A DNA stretch of 64,000 nt from an uncultured Clostridia bacterium (GCA_937896665.1 CALBNS010000089.1:1-64000), one strand, 5' to 3'; positions 36,156-48,100 are shown, counted from the stretch's first letter. Notes: generated by a model not told the origin, from the sequence alone. Program-made: numbers and translations.

Positions 36156-37640
36156 TTAAATTCCAAGCCGCTTTAATATCTCGCCTTCCCGCTTCTGGCA
36201 GGTAAATATAAGTACCTGCTTTCTATTCTTAATCAACCACCTAAGTACATTGTTAAGCCTCTCATCATCATAATAGACAAATGTATCGTCACAGATTACC
36301 GGAAATTCTTCTTCGTGCAGTATCTCGCTTGCAGCCATGCGAAGCGAAAAATAAATCTGCTCTATTGTTCCACGGCTCACCTGTTCTATGGAAATCTTTC
36401 GTTCCCCTGTATAAAGGCTCATCTTCAATTTCTCATCGATACAAAGCATAGTATACTTTCCACCTGTAATCTCGCTAAGAATTGCAGATGCTCTTTTATT
36501 CAGATTTGTGCTGAAATCCTGCTGCACTTCCTTTGCAAGCTCTAAAAGGCGCTGTATGGCGAGCTCCAAGGCTGATTTTTTCTTATCCAACTTTTTATAT
36601 TCGTCAACAAAACCTTCCATCTCCTCCAATTGCTCCTGCAGATTATCATACTCCACCTGCTTTTCCTTCAGCTCGTTTCGCAGATGTTCTGCCTTCCATA
36701 TCATATTTGCTATAGTATGGTCTGTTTCCTGACCGCTTTGCCCTGCCATCTTAATCTTTCCATCTTTCAGGTGATTCCATATATAAATTCCTTCCGCAAG
36801 CGCAATTACAATCATTACGAGATAGTTCCATGGCTTTGCAAAGGCGAAGAACACAAGGAACAGTACAAAAAACATGAAAAACAGACCTGTAGGACAAAGG
36901 AACAAGCCCTTTTTCCTGCCATTTAGCAAATCCTCCTTGTCCTTTACGTCTTTCTCTTTCTCAAGGCTCATTTCCGCCTCTTGAAGTTCCTGTTCCAGCC
37001 TGTGAATATCACGCCAGACATAGGCTGCTTCCTGCTCCACATCATGGCGTTTCTCCTGAATTTCCTGTAAGTGCTTTCGCATGTCACGTTCCACATCACT
37101 TCTTTTTTGTTTCAAACTTCCTATTGCACCATCCAAATCCATTTCACTATGTCCGGTAGAATAATAATTGGTCGCATAATTCTGCAATTCTACTGCCAGA
37201 CTTTGATTGGTCTCCGTTTTCATCTGACCGATAGCAACTGTGTTCTCATAATTAGTAGCCGTAAGTCCGCCAAGAATCATTTCCAGGTCTCCATGCTCCA
37301 AGGAAAAATCCTCACCGTCATCCTCACAAATCAATCTTGCGTTTTTGGAGTATTTATCAAAATTACGCTCCAAACAGAAATTCTTTCCACCACTCTCAAA
37401 CCTCATTGTTCCAGAATAATAATTCGGATTCTTCCACGGCTCATAAATACTAAATGTATCATTTACCGACGCACGTCCCCTTCCACGTTCCAATCCAAAT
37501 AGCATGCACTTAATAAACGTATGTGTCGTCGTTTTTCCAGACTCGTTCTGCCCATAGAAAAGGTTAATCCCATCTTTTAAAACGACTTTGTTATCTTGAA
37601 ATTTACCAAAATTTCTTAAATGTAACTCCCTAATTTTCAT
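36156..37640 (-). CDS. Short YhaN/SbcC-like ATPase with membrane hairpin
   Basis: A 494-residue SMC-type ATPase: Walker A in NLFYGQNESGKTTTHTF near residue 33, a short coiled coil, then two strong membrane segments (about 247-290, LFFMFFVLFLVFF and LVMIVIALAEGIYI), a second coiled coil, and the C-terminal half-site with signature ISIEQVSRGTIEQIYFSLR and Walker B PVICDDTFVYYDDERL. Bacillus YhaN has about 960 residues; here the arms are greatly shortened and the hinge is a membrane hairpin. It begins 2 bases after the SbcD/YhaO-like nuclease gene, its expected partner in DNA end processing. Confidence 0.8.
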   Translation of the reverse strand: MKIRELHLRNFGKFQDNKVVLKDGINLFYGQNESGKTTTHTFIKCMLFGLERGRGRASVNDTFSIYEPWKNPNYYSGTMRFESGGKNFCLERNFDKYSKNARLICEDDGEDFSLEHGDLEMILGGLTATNYENTVAIGQMKTETNQSLAVELQNYATNYYSTGHSEMDLDGAIGSLKQKRSDVERDMRKHLQEIQEKRHDVEQEAAYVWRDIHRLEQELQEAEMSLEKEKDVKDKEDLLNGRKKGLFLCPTGLFFMFFVLFLVFFAFAKPWNYLVMIVIALAEGIYIWNHLKDGKIKMAGQSGQETDHTIANMIWKAEHLRNELKEKQVEYDNLQEQLEEMEGFVDEYKKLDKKKSALELAIQRLLELAKEVQQDFSTNLNKRASAILSEITGGKYTMLCIDEKLKMSLYTGERKISIEQVSRGTIEQIYFSLRMAASEILHEEEFPVICDDTFVYYDDERLNNVLRWLIKNRKQVLIFTCQKREGEILKRLGI

Positions 37641-37641
37641 T

Positions 37642-38697
37642 TTATCCCCTCTTAGTGCTCATCAATGCATGAACCCCTTCATACAAAGCCTGATATTCCA
37701 TACTCCCTTCTTCACAGTCCCTAAAACTTTCGATGTATCTGCCCAGCAGATTGCCCTCATTCTGTTCCATAAGCCTGGCCATATGATATGACGGCTTTGT
37801 CTCATCAATGATTTCCAAAATATTGCCGTAGTTTCTTGCACCCTCTAACTCAAACTGAATATCTGCATCACAAAATCCCCTAAGAACAAACTTATATATA
37901 TTTTCAATGCCTCTCTTCTGAATCTGCTCTCTAATTAGCTCTTTTACAGCCCCATTAGTCATTGTCTCGTCAATCGAGAGCACCAAATGCACATACTCCC
38001 GCTTGGCACTCGGCACAAATGTAGCTTTTATACCTTCCTCTGTGATTTCTCCCAATACATACCCATGAGGCCCGATATCATTCCGATCCGTAGGCTCCAG
38101 AACACCTGCATATACAATACGGTTCTCCTCCAGAACCTGTGGCTTATGAATATGTCCCAACGCAATATATTCATATCCCAGACCAGACAGCACTTCCTTT
38201 TTGATTGGGATATGTCTCTCATCCCCACCATGCGCCAATAGAATTTCGTGCTTCTGCCTACCCGGTGCTTTCGCCCGGTCATAAAGCGGTTCCATGATTT
38301 CTCTCTGATAATAACTGAAGCCATATACTGCAGTCTCTAACTTTGGAAATTCAATACATCCCATATGACCATTGAATAGTGGGTAGACATTCTCATTCCA
38401 GTGGAACGTCATATAGTAAGAGTCTGGCTTGATATAATCATGATTTCCCGCGATTAGCACCACTTTCGTCTTAGAAAGTCTGGAAAACAGATAATTAGCC
38501 TCTTTGAGTTCCCGCATGAGCGGCTGCCGGTGAAATAAATCTCCTGCAATCAAAAGTAGGTCAATCTCTTCCCATTCGCAGATATTTAACACCCTCTCCA
38601 AACCTTCCCATAACTCTTCTCCCCGTTTCTTATTTCCGATTTTTAGCCCCTCTGGTTCTGCCCCCAGATGAACGTCTCCTATATGTATGAATCTCAT
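37642..38697 (-). CDS. SbcD/YhaO-like DNA exonuclease
   Basis: A 351-residue metallophosphoesterase of the Mre11/SbcD type. The five metal motifs are in place: IGDVHLGA at the N-terminus, LLLIAGDLFHRQ, VVLIAGNHDYIK, LAHGGDE and LGHIHKPQ. A C-terminal capping domain follows. The ATG follows AAAGGGG and lies 68 bases inside the end of the VanS-like kinase frame. It is paired with the short YhaN-like ATPase and probably forms a membrane-associated nuclease complex. Confidence 0.9.
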   Translation of the reverse strand: MRFIHIGDVHLGAEPEGLKIGNKKRGEELWEGLERVLNICEWEEIDLLLIAGDLFHRQPLMRELKEANYLFSRLSKTKVVLIAGNHDYIKPDSYYMTFHWNENVYPLFNGHMGCIEFPKLETAVYGFSYYQREIMEPLYDRAKAPGRQKHEILLAHGGDERHIPIKKEVLSGLGYEYIALGHIHKPQVLEENRIVYAGVLEPTDRNDIGPHGYVLGEITEEGIKATFVPSAKREYVHLVLSIDETMTNGAVKELIREQIQKRGIENIYKFVLRGFCDADIQFELEGARNYGNILEIIDETKPSYHMARLMEQNEGNLLGRYIESFRDCEEGSMEYQALYEGVHALMSTKRG

Positions 38698-39817
38698 TTT
38701 GTATCCCCTTTTCTTTGTCCGGCAAATTTACAATGAAACGTGTCTCCTCTTCATCACTCTCTGCTCGGATACTCCCCTGATGTAGTTCCACAATCTGCTT
38801 CGCAATGGCAAGCCCAAGTCCCGCTCCTCCGGTCTCACTGTGCCTTGCTTCATCTAAACGATAGAACTTTTCAAATATTATATTCAACTTTTCTTTTGGT
38901 ATATACCTTCCCTTGTTTGCAAACACAATCTCAATCCCGGAATCCGTTCTTTTTGCAGATATGTGGATTGTAGAACTCAGATCACAATACGCAATTGCAT
39001 TTTTCAAAATATTATCAAATACCCTTGCCAGTTTGTCCGGATCAGCATTGATCATCAAATCATCTTCTGCATCAACCTCACAAATCAGTTTTTTCTGTTG
39101 TAGCACACCATACAGCTCATCTACCAGCTGCTCCAGCATCATCGTTAAGTTAAGTTCCATAAGCTCTAACTCAATGTTCTGCAGATTAAACTTCGTAATC
39201 TCAAAAAATTCATCAATCAGAGCCCCAAGACGGATTGATTTTTCCAATGCAATATGCGTGTAATGTTCACGTTCTTCGACCGGCATATCCGGGTGGCTAT
39301 CAAGCATAGTAAGATATGCAACAACCGATGTAAGAGGTGTCTTCAAATCATGTGCAAGAAATACAACCAAGTCATTCTTTCTCTTTTCGGCCTCAGCCGC
39401 TTCTCGCCCCTGTCTCTTCAGGGTATACTTAATCTCACTCAACTTTGTCTCTATCGGCTTTAATTCTGTAATCATCTGAATCGACTCTTCTGAATCAGAG
39501 GTAATATTGTCAATTCCGTCTTCCACCTGCCACAAATATTTTACAAGTCTGGAAAGTGCCACATAAAAAAACAAGGAAAACAGACATAAAAAACCAATTA
39601 GTAGGAAAAAATCTTTATGATTTCCCAGAACCCGCCAATACCAGTGTCTTGCTGTTTCCTCCTGTACATGCAAAGATGTCATAAAACGCACCAGTTCATT
39701 AGAAGAATCCTCTAAAAAATATTCGGAAATTAACCCGCCTGCTAAAATTGTCAATGCCGTGACAAACACAGTCTGCAGTAAAATAGTCAGCTTTAATTTT
39801 CGATAATTATTCCTCAA
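38630..39817 (-). CDS. VanS-like sensor histidine kinase
   Basis: A 395-residue kinase: two membrane segments (about 9-28 and 70-92), a HAMP-like linker, the box KNDLVVFLAHDLKTPLTSVVAYLTML with the histidine near 158, and ATPase motifs ILKNAIAYC and GAGLGLAIAKQIVELHQG. The sequence style is that of VanS of the B/G types. Its last 20 or so residues (TYRRRSSGGRTRGAKNRK) are coded inside the next gene in another frame and look like a read-on tail; the conserved part ends at NLPDKEK. No van ligase or dipeptidase gene is nearby, so no resistance role is implied. Confidence 0.9.
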   Translation of the reverse strand: MRNNYRKLKLTILLQTVFVTALTILAGGLISEYFLEDSSNELVRFMTSLHVQEETARHWYWRVLGNHKDFFLLIGFLCLFSLFFYVALSRLVKYLWQVEDGIDNITSDSEESIQMITELKPIETKLSEIKYTLKRQGREAAEAEKRKNDLVVFLAHDLKTPLTSVVAYLTMLDSHPDMPVEEREHYTHIALEKSIRLGALIDEFFEITKFNLQNIELELMELNLTMMLEQLVDELYGVLQQKKLICEVDAEDDLMINADPDKLARVFDNILKNAIAYCDLSSTIHISAKRTDSGIEIVFANKGRYIPKEKLNIIFEKFYRLDEARHSETGGAGLGLAIAKQIVELHQGSIRAESDEEETRFIVNLPDKEKGIQNEIHTYRRRSSGGRTRGAKNRK

Positions 39818-40496
39818 CTTTATAACCTACTCCCCAAACTGTCTTAATAAAATCTGAAGTTCCCGTCGGTTCACTCATCTTTTTACGTAAATGTCTGATA
39901 TGAACCATCACTGTATTATTACTATTCTTATAATAATCCTCTTGCCACACTTCACGGAATAACTCTTCCGAACTGATTACCTGACCTCTCCTTTCACACA
40001 GTAACCACAAAATTTCAAACTCAATCGGTGTCAGTACCAGTTCCTTTTCATTATAGATACACTCATGTGAAATACGGTTCAAGACCAATCCCCCAAAATC
40101 AATAACATCGCCCTCAGACTTTGCCCCTTCATTATACTGCGTATAACGGCGAAGCTGCGCCTTCACCCTTGCAACTAGTTCCAATGGGTTAAACGGTTTT
40201 GGCATATAGTCATCCGCTCCGAGAGTCAAACCTGTAATCTTGTCCATGTCATCATTTTTTGCTGTCAGCATAATTACTGGGAACTTATATTTTTGCCTTA
40301 TTCTTCGTAAAATCTCAAATCCATCAATATCCGGGAGCATTACATCCAGAATTGCCAGATCAATCTTCTTCGTTTCAATGCATCTAAGTGCATCCTCACC
40401 TGTATAAAACTTATGTACCTGATATTCGTCACTCTGTAAGTATAATGCAATAATATCTGCAATTTCTCTCTCATCATCCACTACTAAAATATTCAT
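39807..40496 (-). CDS. VanR-like response regulator
   Basis: A 229-residue OmpR-type regulator: ILVVDDEREIADIIALYLQ, phospho-acceptor in LAILDVMLPDIDGFEILRR, VIMLTAKNDDMDK, then the DNA-binding wing LTPIEFEILWLLCERRGQVISSEEL and NNTVMVHIRHLRKKM. The start at 40496 follows GAAGAGG; upstream in-frame ATGs lack such a site. It overlaps the kinase start by 11 bases. The similarity to VanR is family-level only. Confidence 0.93.
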   Translation of the reverse strand: MNILVVDDEREIADIIALYLQSDEYQVHKFYTGEDALRCIETKKIDLAILDVMLPDIDGFEILRRIRQKYKFPVIMLTAKNDDMDKITGLTLGADDYMPKPFNPLELVARVKAQLRRYTQYNEGAKSEGDVIDFGGLVLNRISHECIYNEKELVLTPIEFEILWLLCERRGQVISSEELFREVWQEDYYKNSNNTVMVHIRHLRKKMSEPTGTSDFIKTVWGVGYKVEE

Positions 40497-40563
40497 ATTT
40501 TTCCTCTTCAATTTCATAATAAAAGGCATGGAAAACCAAAGTCTCCCACACCCATACTACCTC

Positions 40564-41955
40564 TTATAATTCGCAGTTATTCACAGTTCTTGGGAATGGC
40601 AGTACATCTCTGATGTTAGACATCCCGGTTAAATACATAACACAGCGTTCGAATCCAAGTCCGAAACCTGCATGTCTCGTAGAGCCGTATTTTCTCAAAT
40701 CTAAATAGAACTGATAATCATCCGGGTTAAGCTCCATCTCATTCATACGCTTGAGTAACTTCTCATAATCATCCTCTCTCTGGCTTCCACCGATAATTTC
40801 ACCAATTCCCGGAACAAGACAATCTACTGCTGCCACCGTCTTATTATCATCATTCATCTTCATATAGAACGCCTTAATATCTTTCGGATAGTTTGTAACA
40901 AATACAGGACGCTTGAATACGACTTCTGTCAAGTAGCGTTCATGCTCTGTCTGTAAATCACATCCCCATGACACTTTGTAATCAAAGTTATCATTGTTCT
41001 TCTCTAAGATTTCGATTGCCTCTGTGTAGGTCACGCGGGCAAAATCTGAATTTGCTACATTGTTCAGACGTTCCAATAATCCTTTGTCTACATATGAATT
41101 GAAGAAATTCATCTCCTCCGGCGCATTCTCTAACACATAATTAATGATATATTTCAACATAGATTCTGCAAGCATCATATCATCATCTAAGTCTGCAAAT
41201 GCGATCTCCGGCTCAATCATCCAGAATTCTGCTGCATGTCGTGTAGTATTGGAATTCTCCGCACGGAATGTTGGTCCAAATGTGTAAATATTACGGAATG
41301 CCTGTGCATAAGTCTCACCATTCAACTGACCGCTTACTGTAAGGCTTGTCTCTTTGTTAAAGAAATCCTTAGAATAATCCACTGTGCCATCCTCATTCTT
41401 AGGAAGGTTATTCAAGTCCATAGTTGTAACCTTAAACATCTCGCCGGCACCTTCACAGTCACTTCCTGTAATGATTGGTGTGTGCACGTACACGAAGCCC
41501 CTCTCCTGAAAGAACTGATGGATTGCATATGCTGCTAGTGAACGGATACGAAATACAGCCTGGAATGTATTCGTTCTCGGACGTAAATGGGCAATTGTTC
41601 TCAAATATTCAAAGCTGTGTCGCTTCTTTTGAAGTGGATAATCAGGAGCAGAGGCCCCTTCTACTGTCACTTCTGTAGCCTGAATCTCAAATGGCTGTTT
41701 TGCCTGTGGTGTAGCAACCAATGTACCCTTTACAATAACTGCAGAACCAACGTTCAATTTAGAAATCTCTGTAAAATTTTCCATCGTGTCATGATAAACG
41801 ACCTGCAGTGTCTCAAAAAATGTACCATCATTCACTACAATAAATCCAAATGTCTTCGAATCACGATTGCTTCGAACCCAGCCACCTACTGTCACTTCTT
41901 TATCAAAATATTGTTCTCGGTTCTTAAACAATTCTCTTACTGTTATTAATTCCAT
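40564..41955 (-). CDS. asnS: Asparaginyl-tRNA synthetase
   Basis: A 463-residue class IIb synthetase. The N-terminal OB-fold anticodon domain contains TVGGWVRSNRDSKTFGFIVVNDGTFF; the catalytic core has motif 2 FRAENSNTTRHAAEFWMIEPE and motif 3 GFGLGFERCVMYLTGMSNIRDVLPFPR. These are AsnS-type residues (for example NTTRHAAEF), separating it from AspS and LysS. The start follows AAAGGAG. About 100 bases upstream show no T-box core, unlike proS. Confidence 0.96.
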   Translation of the reverse strand: MELITVRELFKNREQYFDKEVTVGGWVRSNRDSKTFGFIVVNDGTFFETLQVVYHDTMENFTEISKLNVGSAVIVKGTLVATPQAKQPFEIQATEVTVEGASAPDYPLQKKRHSFEYLRTIAHLRPRTNTFQAVFRIRSLAAYAIHQFFQERGFVYVHTPIITGSDCEGAGEMFKVTTMDLNNLPKNEDGTVDYSKDFFNKETSLTVSGQLNGETYAQAFRNIYTFGPTFRAENSNTTRHAAEFWMIEPEIAFADLDDDMMLAESMLKYIINYVLENAPEEMNFFNSYVDKGLLERLNNVANSDFARVTYTEAIEILEKNNDNFDYKVSWGCDLQTEHERYLTEVVFKRPVFVTNYPKDIKAFYMKMNDDNKTVAAVDCLVPGIGEIIGGSQREDDYEKLLKRMNEMELNPDDYQFYLDLRKYGSTRHAGFGLGFERCVMYLTGMSNIRDVLPFPRTVNNCEL

Positions 41956-42059
41956 CACAAAAACTCCTTTATTTTATATTTAACTATCCGAGCCAGACAA
42001 TTACTTTCATTATCTTTATAGTATACCCTATTTTCTTCCATACCGCAATTGTGAAATCG

Positions 42060-42104
42060 AAAAAAGGAGCTTTGCTCAAGAAATTTTCTGTAAGCAAAGC
42101 TCCC
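42060..42104 (-). terminator. Terminator after GH101 gene
   Basis: On the minus strand GGGAGCTTTGCTT and GAGCAAAGCTCC form a stem of about 11 bp with a 19-base loop, followed by six T residues, 22 bases after the GH101 stop codon. Confidence 0.88.
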
Positions 42105-42125
42105 ATAATTGTGATAGAGAAAGAA

Positions 42126-45100
42126 CTATCTTCTTACTCTTTTCTTTTGAATAACTACTACTGCAGTTAATGCCACTACCATCAACATTACGAACAATGT
42201 AATTGGTGCTGCATCTCCAGTTGTTGGTGCATCAAGCGTCGGTTTATCTGCTGGTTTATCTGCTGGTTTATCCGCTGGTTTATCTGTTGGTTTATCTGTT
42301 GGTTTATCTGTTGGTTTATCTGTTGATTCACCTGGAACAACCGGTGCAGATTTTGTAGTAACTGTAACAGATGCCATCTCTGATTTATTGCCTGCCTCAT
42401 CTACTGCCTGTACTTTAATTTCGTATTTTGTACCTGCTGCAAGATCTTTGATTCCAGTTTCTGTATCAGTTACTCTTCCAATTTCCATACCATTTACATA
42501 AATAATATATTCAGTTACCCCTACGTCATCTGTTGAAGCGTCCCAAGAAATCTTAAGTGTGTTTTCCTTGATATCAAATGCTTTCAAATTTGCAGGAACT
42601 GTTGGCGCTGTTACATCCACTGGCGGTTTCGGGGTTTCTTTCAATGAATCCATTGCGTTCTTCAATGTTTCTTTGGCTGTATCAATTTCAATTTGTGATG
42701 CGTTAGAATCATTCAAAATTCTATTTGCTGCTGTTAATGCATCTTCAAGGTCAGCCCATGTTTCCGCTGTATAAAGATTTTTATTTAGCATCAACGCTTC
42801 ATTTACAAGTGCCTCCAATGCCTCATTGTTTCCAACCTCCGCTAGTGCAACTTTTGGAACTACAAAGTAGTCATCACCTGCTGTAACTGTAGTAGAAACA
42901 ACTCTTTCATAACTACCAAATGTAACCTTTATCTGATATTCGCCTGCTGGAATATTTTTGAATTTGTAGTTACCTAAAGCATCTGTTGTCGTTGACTTGA
43001 ATACTACTCCATTTTGGATCAATTCAACTTTTGCTCCTTCAACTACTGCGTTGGCTTTGTCCACTATACGTCCTGCAACATTCTGAATGTCACCTGTTGG
43101 CAAGTCGTAAGATGTAACTTCAACGTTATCTACATAGATTGTGTGTCCTGCTCTTGTATTAAGACCAAAGTACCCCGCATTTGTAGGCATACCATTCATT
43201 TTATTCTCAAGAACTAATTCGTCATTTACCCATAATCTAATTGTAGTATCTACTATTTCTGCCTTAAGATGCATTGTTTCGCCTGCTTCAAACGTAGGAC
43301 CAGTGGACATACTAGACCAAGAATTCCCACTCTTTGTTCCCCAGTATTCCGTAAAATATTGAGAAGCGCTGTCACCAACACCTACATATACACGATTACT
43401 CATGTCTAATGCTCTGAACAAAATACCGATACGTGTTCCGCGTTTTTCAGATCTAATATCCATCTCTACAACACCGTTCTTGAACTGTGGTACATTTGTT
43501 TCGTATACATTTGCATGTCCGCCACCTGGGAAGATAATTTTTGTCTCACCATCAACTACACTAATTGTTGTACTAGATGTATTTCCTGCAAGATTATCCC
43601 ATGTCTTTAAACCATCATCATAGTTGTTTGCATAGTCTGCTTCATCTCTTGTTAAAGGCGGAAGCATAATATTGACTACTGCTGTCTTTCCTTTTTCAAC
43701 TACAACTTCTTTTTTGGCAGTATCATACCCATCCATAGATGCCTTTACTGTCTGTGTTTTGGTTACAACTTCATCAAACTTATAATAACCATTTGCATCT
43801 GTTGTCGTTGTCTGTCCGTCGACTGTGACTGTTACACCCTCTACAGGCTCACCTACTGCTGTGATTGTACCTTCGAGTTCTGTCAGCTCTGTAACCATTA
43901 CAAAGTCTTGTGTTACCTCTAATTGTGCTTTAGAAACTGTAATTTCTTTTGTATTTGTTGCAAACACATTGCTGTCCGCTACTACATTCCAGGTTCCAAA
44001 TAATACACCTGGAAGAACATAATTACCACTTGCATCTGTTACTGTTGAAACCGATTTTCCATTATCCAGATCAACAGAAATCTCAATATTAGCCAAAGCA
44101 CTACCTGCTTCATCAACTGCCTTGCCCGATAATGTAACTGCAATTACATCTAAGTTTGCAACTGCCGTTCTCAAGTCAGTTTCAGCCTTATCTACAGTCA
44201 TCTGATCTGTTTCAAAGTCATCTAATGCTGCATTTGCTGCTTTTAAAGCCTTTGCGAAATCTGCCCATGATTCTGCTGTGTAGTTTACTTCATATCTGTC
44301 ACTGTTTGCATTTACGAGTTCTTCCAAATTAGATTTCTGTGCCTTTGATTTCTCTATTACAAGATTATCCAGTATAAAGTCTTTATATCCGCCAAAATCA
44401 GCTCCACTTCCACCAATACCCTGTGTATCTGCCGGAGTAGTCGTCGAGTAAATACCAATCCATGACTGATTTTCTTCCCCACCTGTTAATCTGAATTTGA
44501 ATGTTTGTGGCTGTGCATTTTCTAAATCCGTTGCCTGCAATTCATATTGAGTAAAGTTTGAACCATTTGATTCTCCATTACCTACAATGAATGCATATGT
44601 ATTTTTTGAACCCATTTCATAATCGAAACTAATGTTATATGTAACACCTGCTTCAAATCTAAAGTTCTGTGGAATCGTCTGATATACAATACGTCCCCTT
44701 CCTGAGAGACCATTTGTCTTAACAGACCAATTTCCTTCAAGAACGTCATCTAATTTCTTAATGCCATTATACCAGCCAGCTTGTGTATATTCGCCATGTC
44801 TTTCTGAAAGATGCGTTCTGTTGTCACTAACACCTTCTACATTACCAATAACAAATGGGAATAATCCCTGTGGTACTGCCTCAAATGTCTGAATCATTTT
44901 GTTTTCTGATACAAATGGGTTAAAGTTGCCGTCTGTTTCACTTTCACCAAACATATTGTTGGTGACTCTAACATCATCAAAGTATGTCTTCCCTGCACCT
45001 GCTTCACGTTTCAGTGTTAGTGTTACTGTCTTTCCTGCTTCTGGTGCTGTAAAGAATACATACATATTCTGGAAATAGCTTCCTGTACCGGCAATTGTTG

Positions 45101-48100
45101 CATTGTTTGTATTATGTGCATAAGACTGCAGATAATTCTTAGCAATTGATCTTTCTGTATAATTAGAAATCACATTTCCATCTACCGAAACTTCAATATA
45201 TGCCTTTGCATCAGATCTATTATCCACACCTACATATGCTGCATAACCTTTTCCAGGTTCTAAATCTGTTAATACCTGAGTCAATGAAACTTCTTCTGTC
45301 TCACTTCCTACACTTAACATCATATTGTTTGCTGCACTCCATACAATCTCAGCACCATTACCCTGAATATTCCAATGTTCTAGAGTATTGCTATTAAATC
45401 CTGTATCTACAAGGTGCGCGCCTTTACTCCATGTTAAATCTGTCGCTTTGATGCCTTCACCTGCACCTGCTTTATGAAGAACATATGGAACAGATGCTTC
45501 TGCGTGAATTGTAATTTGATTTCCAGAAATAGTAGCAATATCATTACATAATACGTTACCTGTTTCTGTTAATTTATAAATATTGGCGTTTTGCCATTCT
45601 TCCGGAATTGTCCATGTAGATGTTCCGCCTGCCTGATTCCAATGATATAATTTCTCATCTTGAGAGTTCAATACGTTTCCATTTGCATCCCAGAACCAAG
45701 GAATCAAATATTTTTCTCCATCCATAATGACTCTGTCATTCAATTTCATTGTTCTTAATTGATATCCTGCGGCAGCACCGTCATTTGACTGTCTTTCTAC
45801 AACAATCGTGTTCTCTTTTGCATCGTCCTGTAATGTAACCTTCATTTCAGGAGTCCAAGTTGCTCCATTAACCGTCGTAGGAACACCGTTTTCCCATTTC
45901 ATTACTTTATAATGCTGTAAGAATTTTGTAGAAAGGTTATCATCAAACAAATTCTGGATATATCCAAGGTAGTCATTACGTCCCTGCCATCCTTCGAAGT
46001 CTTTCATGTCATATCCGCCAAGAAGTGGATTAACAGCTGCCCCGCCATATGTTGGATAATCACCAACCCATGAGTCTTTCTGATGGTTACGAATGAAACG
46101 TGCAATTGCACTGTTGATACCTTTTGAGTTAGCTCCACCATATGTTAAGTCTGCTGCCCAGTGTTGGAATGTAGAATCATACTCATTAGCATGTCCCCAC
46201 TCACTACCAAGTCTCCATCCACATGTCTGTGTGATTTCTTTTGCTAACTGACGGCTTGCCCATGTTCCATTATCTCCTGACTGTCCGTTACCCCAAACAT
46301 CAACATAGATAAAGTCAAGGTCATTGTCTTCTCCGCCTAATGCTTCCCAAAGATCTACGAAGCGTTGTTCACGTCCATTTCTAAGGTCATAGTCTGCATC
46401 AATATTAACACCTTGATCCAGCCAGTTCCATCCATATGAAAGGCTTCCATCCGCATTCTTTTTCAAACGGTCCTCTGTAAAATAAATAGATTCCGGATAT
46501 GTCTCAGAAGCATTTACATGGATACCAAATGTTGCACCGATTTCTTTACCTTGCGCCAGAAGTTTCTTCATTTCTTCAACGCCACCGATACGTTTACCAA
46601 CATCTGCGTAGTTTAGATGTCCTGAATCATGTCCTTCACTTCCGTATCCTTTCAACAAGATACTTTGTCCCAATCCATCAGTATTTAAATACACTTTCTG
46701 TGCATTGTCATATGTCATTAAAAATGGATTCTGTGCATGACTGTTAAAGTTCATTGCAATACGGATAGCAACACGATCCGGTACCAATTCAGCACCAACC
46801 GGATTATTCATAATTGTACGATATGCAATCGCACCATCCTGCCAATCAATAACACTATCCGCATTTTCATCGCCTGTGATAACAATCTTTGTTGAAGGCA
46901 TTTCATAATCTTTGTTCTCAATTCTGTGTTTCGCACTCTTCTGGTATGTCCAGAATGTACTGCTTAATCCTGTTTCTTTAACACCATCAACTGTCTGTGT
47001 AACTGCTGTTACCCTCTGCCAGTCTGCTGTCACATTGTTTTCTGAGTTACTCCATAATCCGGCACTCAGTTCATCTGTTGAAACAAACGCATACATATAT
47101 CCGCGTTTGCCTTCCGTTAACGAACTTACTGTGCTGTATGTGTCACCACTTTGAACAGTGTTTGTAGACATATTTGCCCCGGCAAATGTTGCACCCGATT
47201 GATTTGCCTTTATAGTAACAAGATTGTGATTTGGGATTTCAACTGTAAGGAAAGTTCCTTCTTCAGCTTCAATTTCAGTAATGTCAAAGCTTAATGTGTT
47301 AGCCTTAACTTCCATAACTGCAGTTACCACTGCTTCAATAGCTTGTTCATTAATTGTCATTATGTATTCGACTTTACTGTCTGATTTCTTACTATACTCT
47401 ACAGTCGGTGTAACCAACTTATTGTTTACCTTCAACTGAGTTAATGCTTCTGTCTGTCCGTAGAATTTCTTACCATCATTTGCTCCGCCTTTCATTGTAT
47501 AACCAATTACTTGTGGAAACGTATTAGAAATTGCAACTTCCATTACATCAGAAACAATTGTATCATCACCCTCAAATTCAATCGAAGAACCTTTTACTAA
47601 CGTAATATCCGCTCCTGTAATATCATCTGTAGTTATAGTAATTTTCTTTGTACCTGCCTGATAACTGCTTTTTGTAGCAGAGACTGTGTACGCTCCAGCC
47701 ACGACATTTTCAAATGTATATTCTCCCGCATCATTTGTTGTCGTAGTTGATGTATCAAGTGCTACTTCTGCATCTGCAATCGGATTGCCAGATTCATCCA
47801 CAACTTTACCTGACACTGTAACTTTTGTAACTGTCACACCTGATTCATAAACTTCATTATTACTTGCTGTCTTCAGTGCCCAAGTATCATTACCATTTTC
47901 AACAATTACTTCTCCATCACCGTTTTTAATCACAACATCCTTGAAGTAAATGTCGGATATCTGCGCACTTCCTCCTGATGGGGTAAAAGAACCTATTCTA
48001 AATCCGATCTGTCCATTCTTGAGTCCATCGAAAGCATCCTGAGGTATGGTAAATGTAGCCTTTTTTCCACCTGCTGTAAATGTGTAGTTTACACCATCCC

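Noticed and set aside
38630..40496. VanR/VanS-like pair as a vancomycin resistance locus
   Set aside because: No ligase, racemase, dehydrogenase or dipeptidase genes of any van type lie nearby; the neighbours are asnS and a nuclease pair. Similarity is at family level only.
41956..42060. T-box in front of asnS
   Set aside because: The spacer is only about 100 bases and lacks the GGTGG core and any terminator hairpin on the minus strand.
42241..42326. CRISPR array
   Set aside because: The units are 12 bases with no spacers and keep the GH101 reading frame; it is a coding repeat.
42188..42400. Antisense frame coding for a repeated NQQINQQI peptide
   Set aside because: It is the KPTD/KPAD repeat of the GH101 gene read in another frame; no ribosome site and no independent support.
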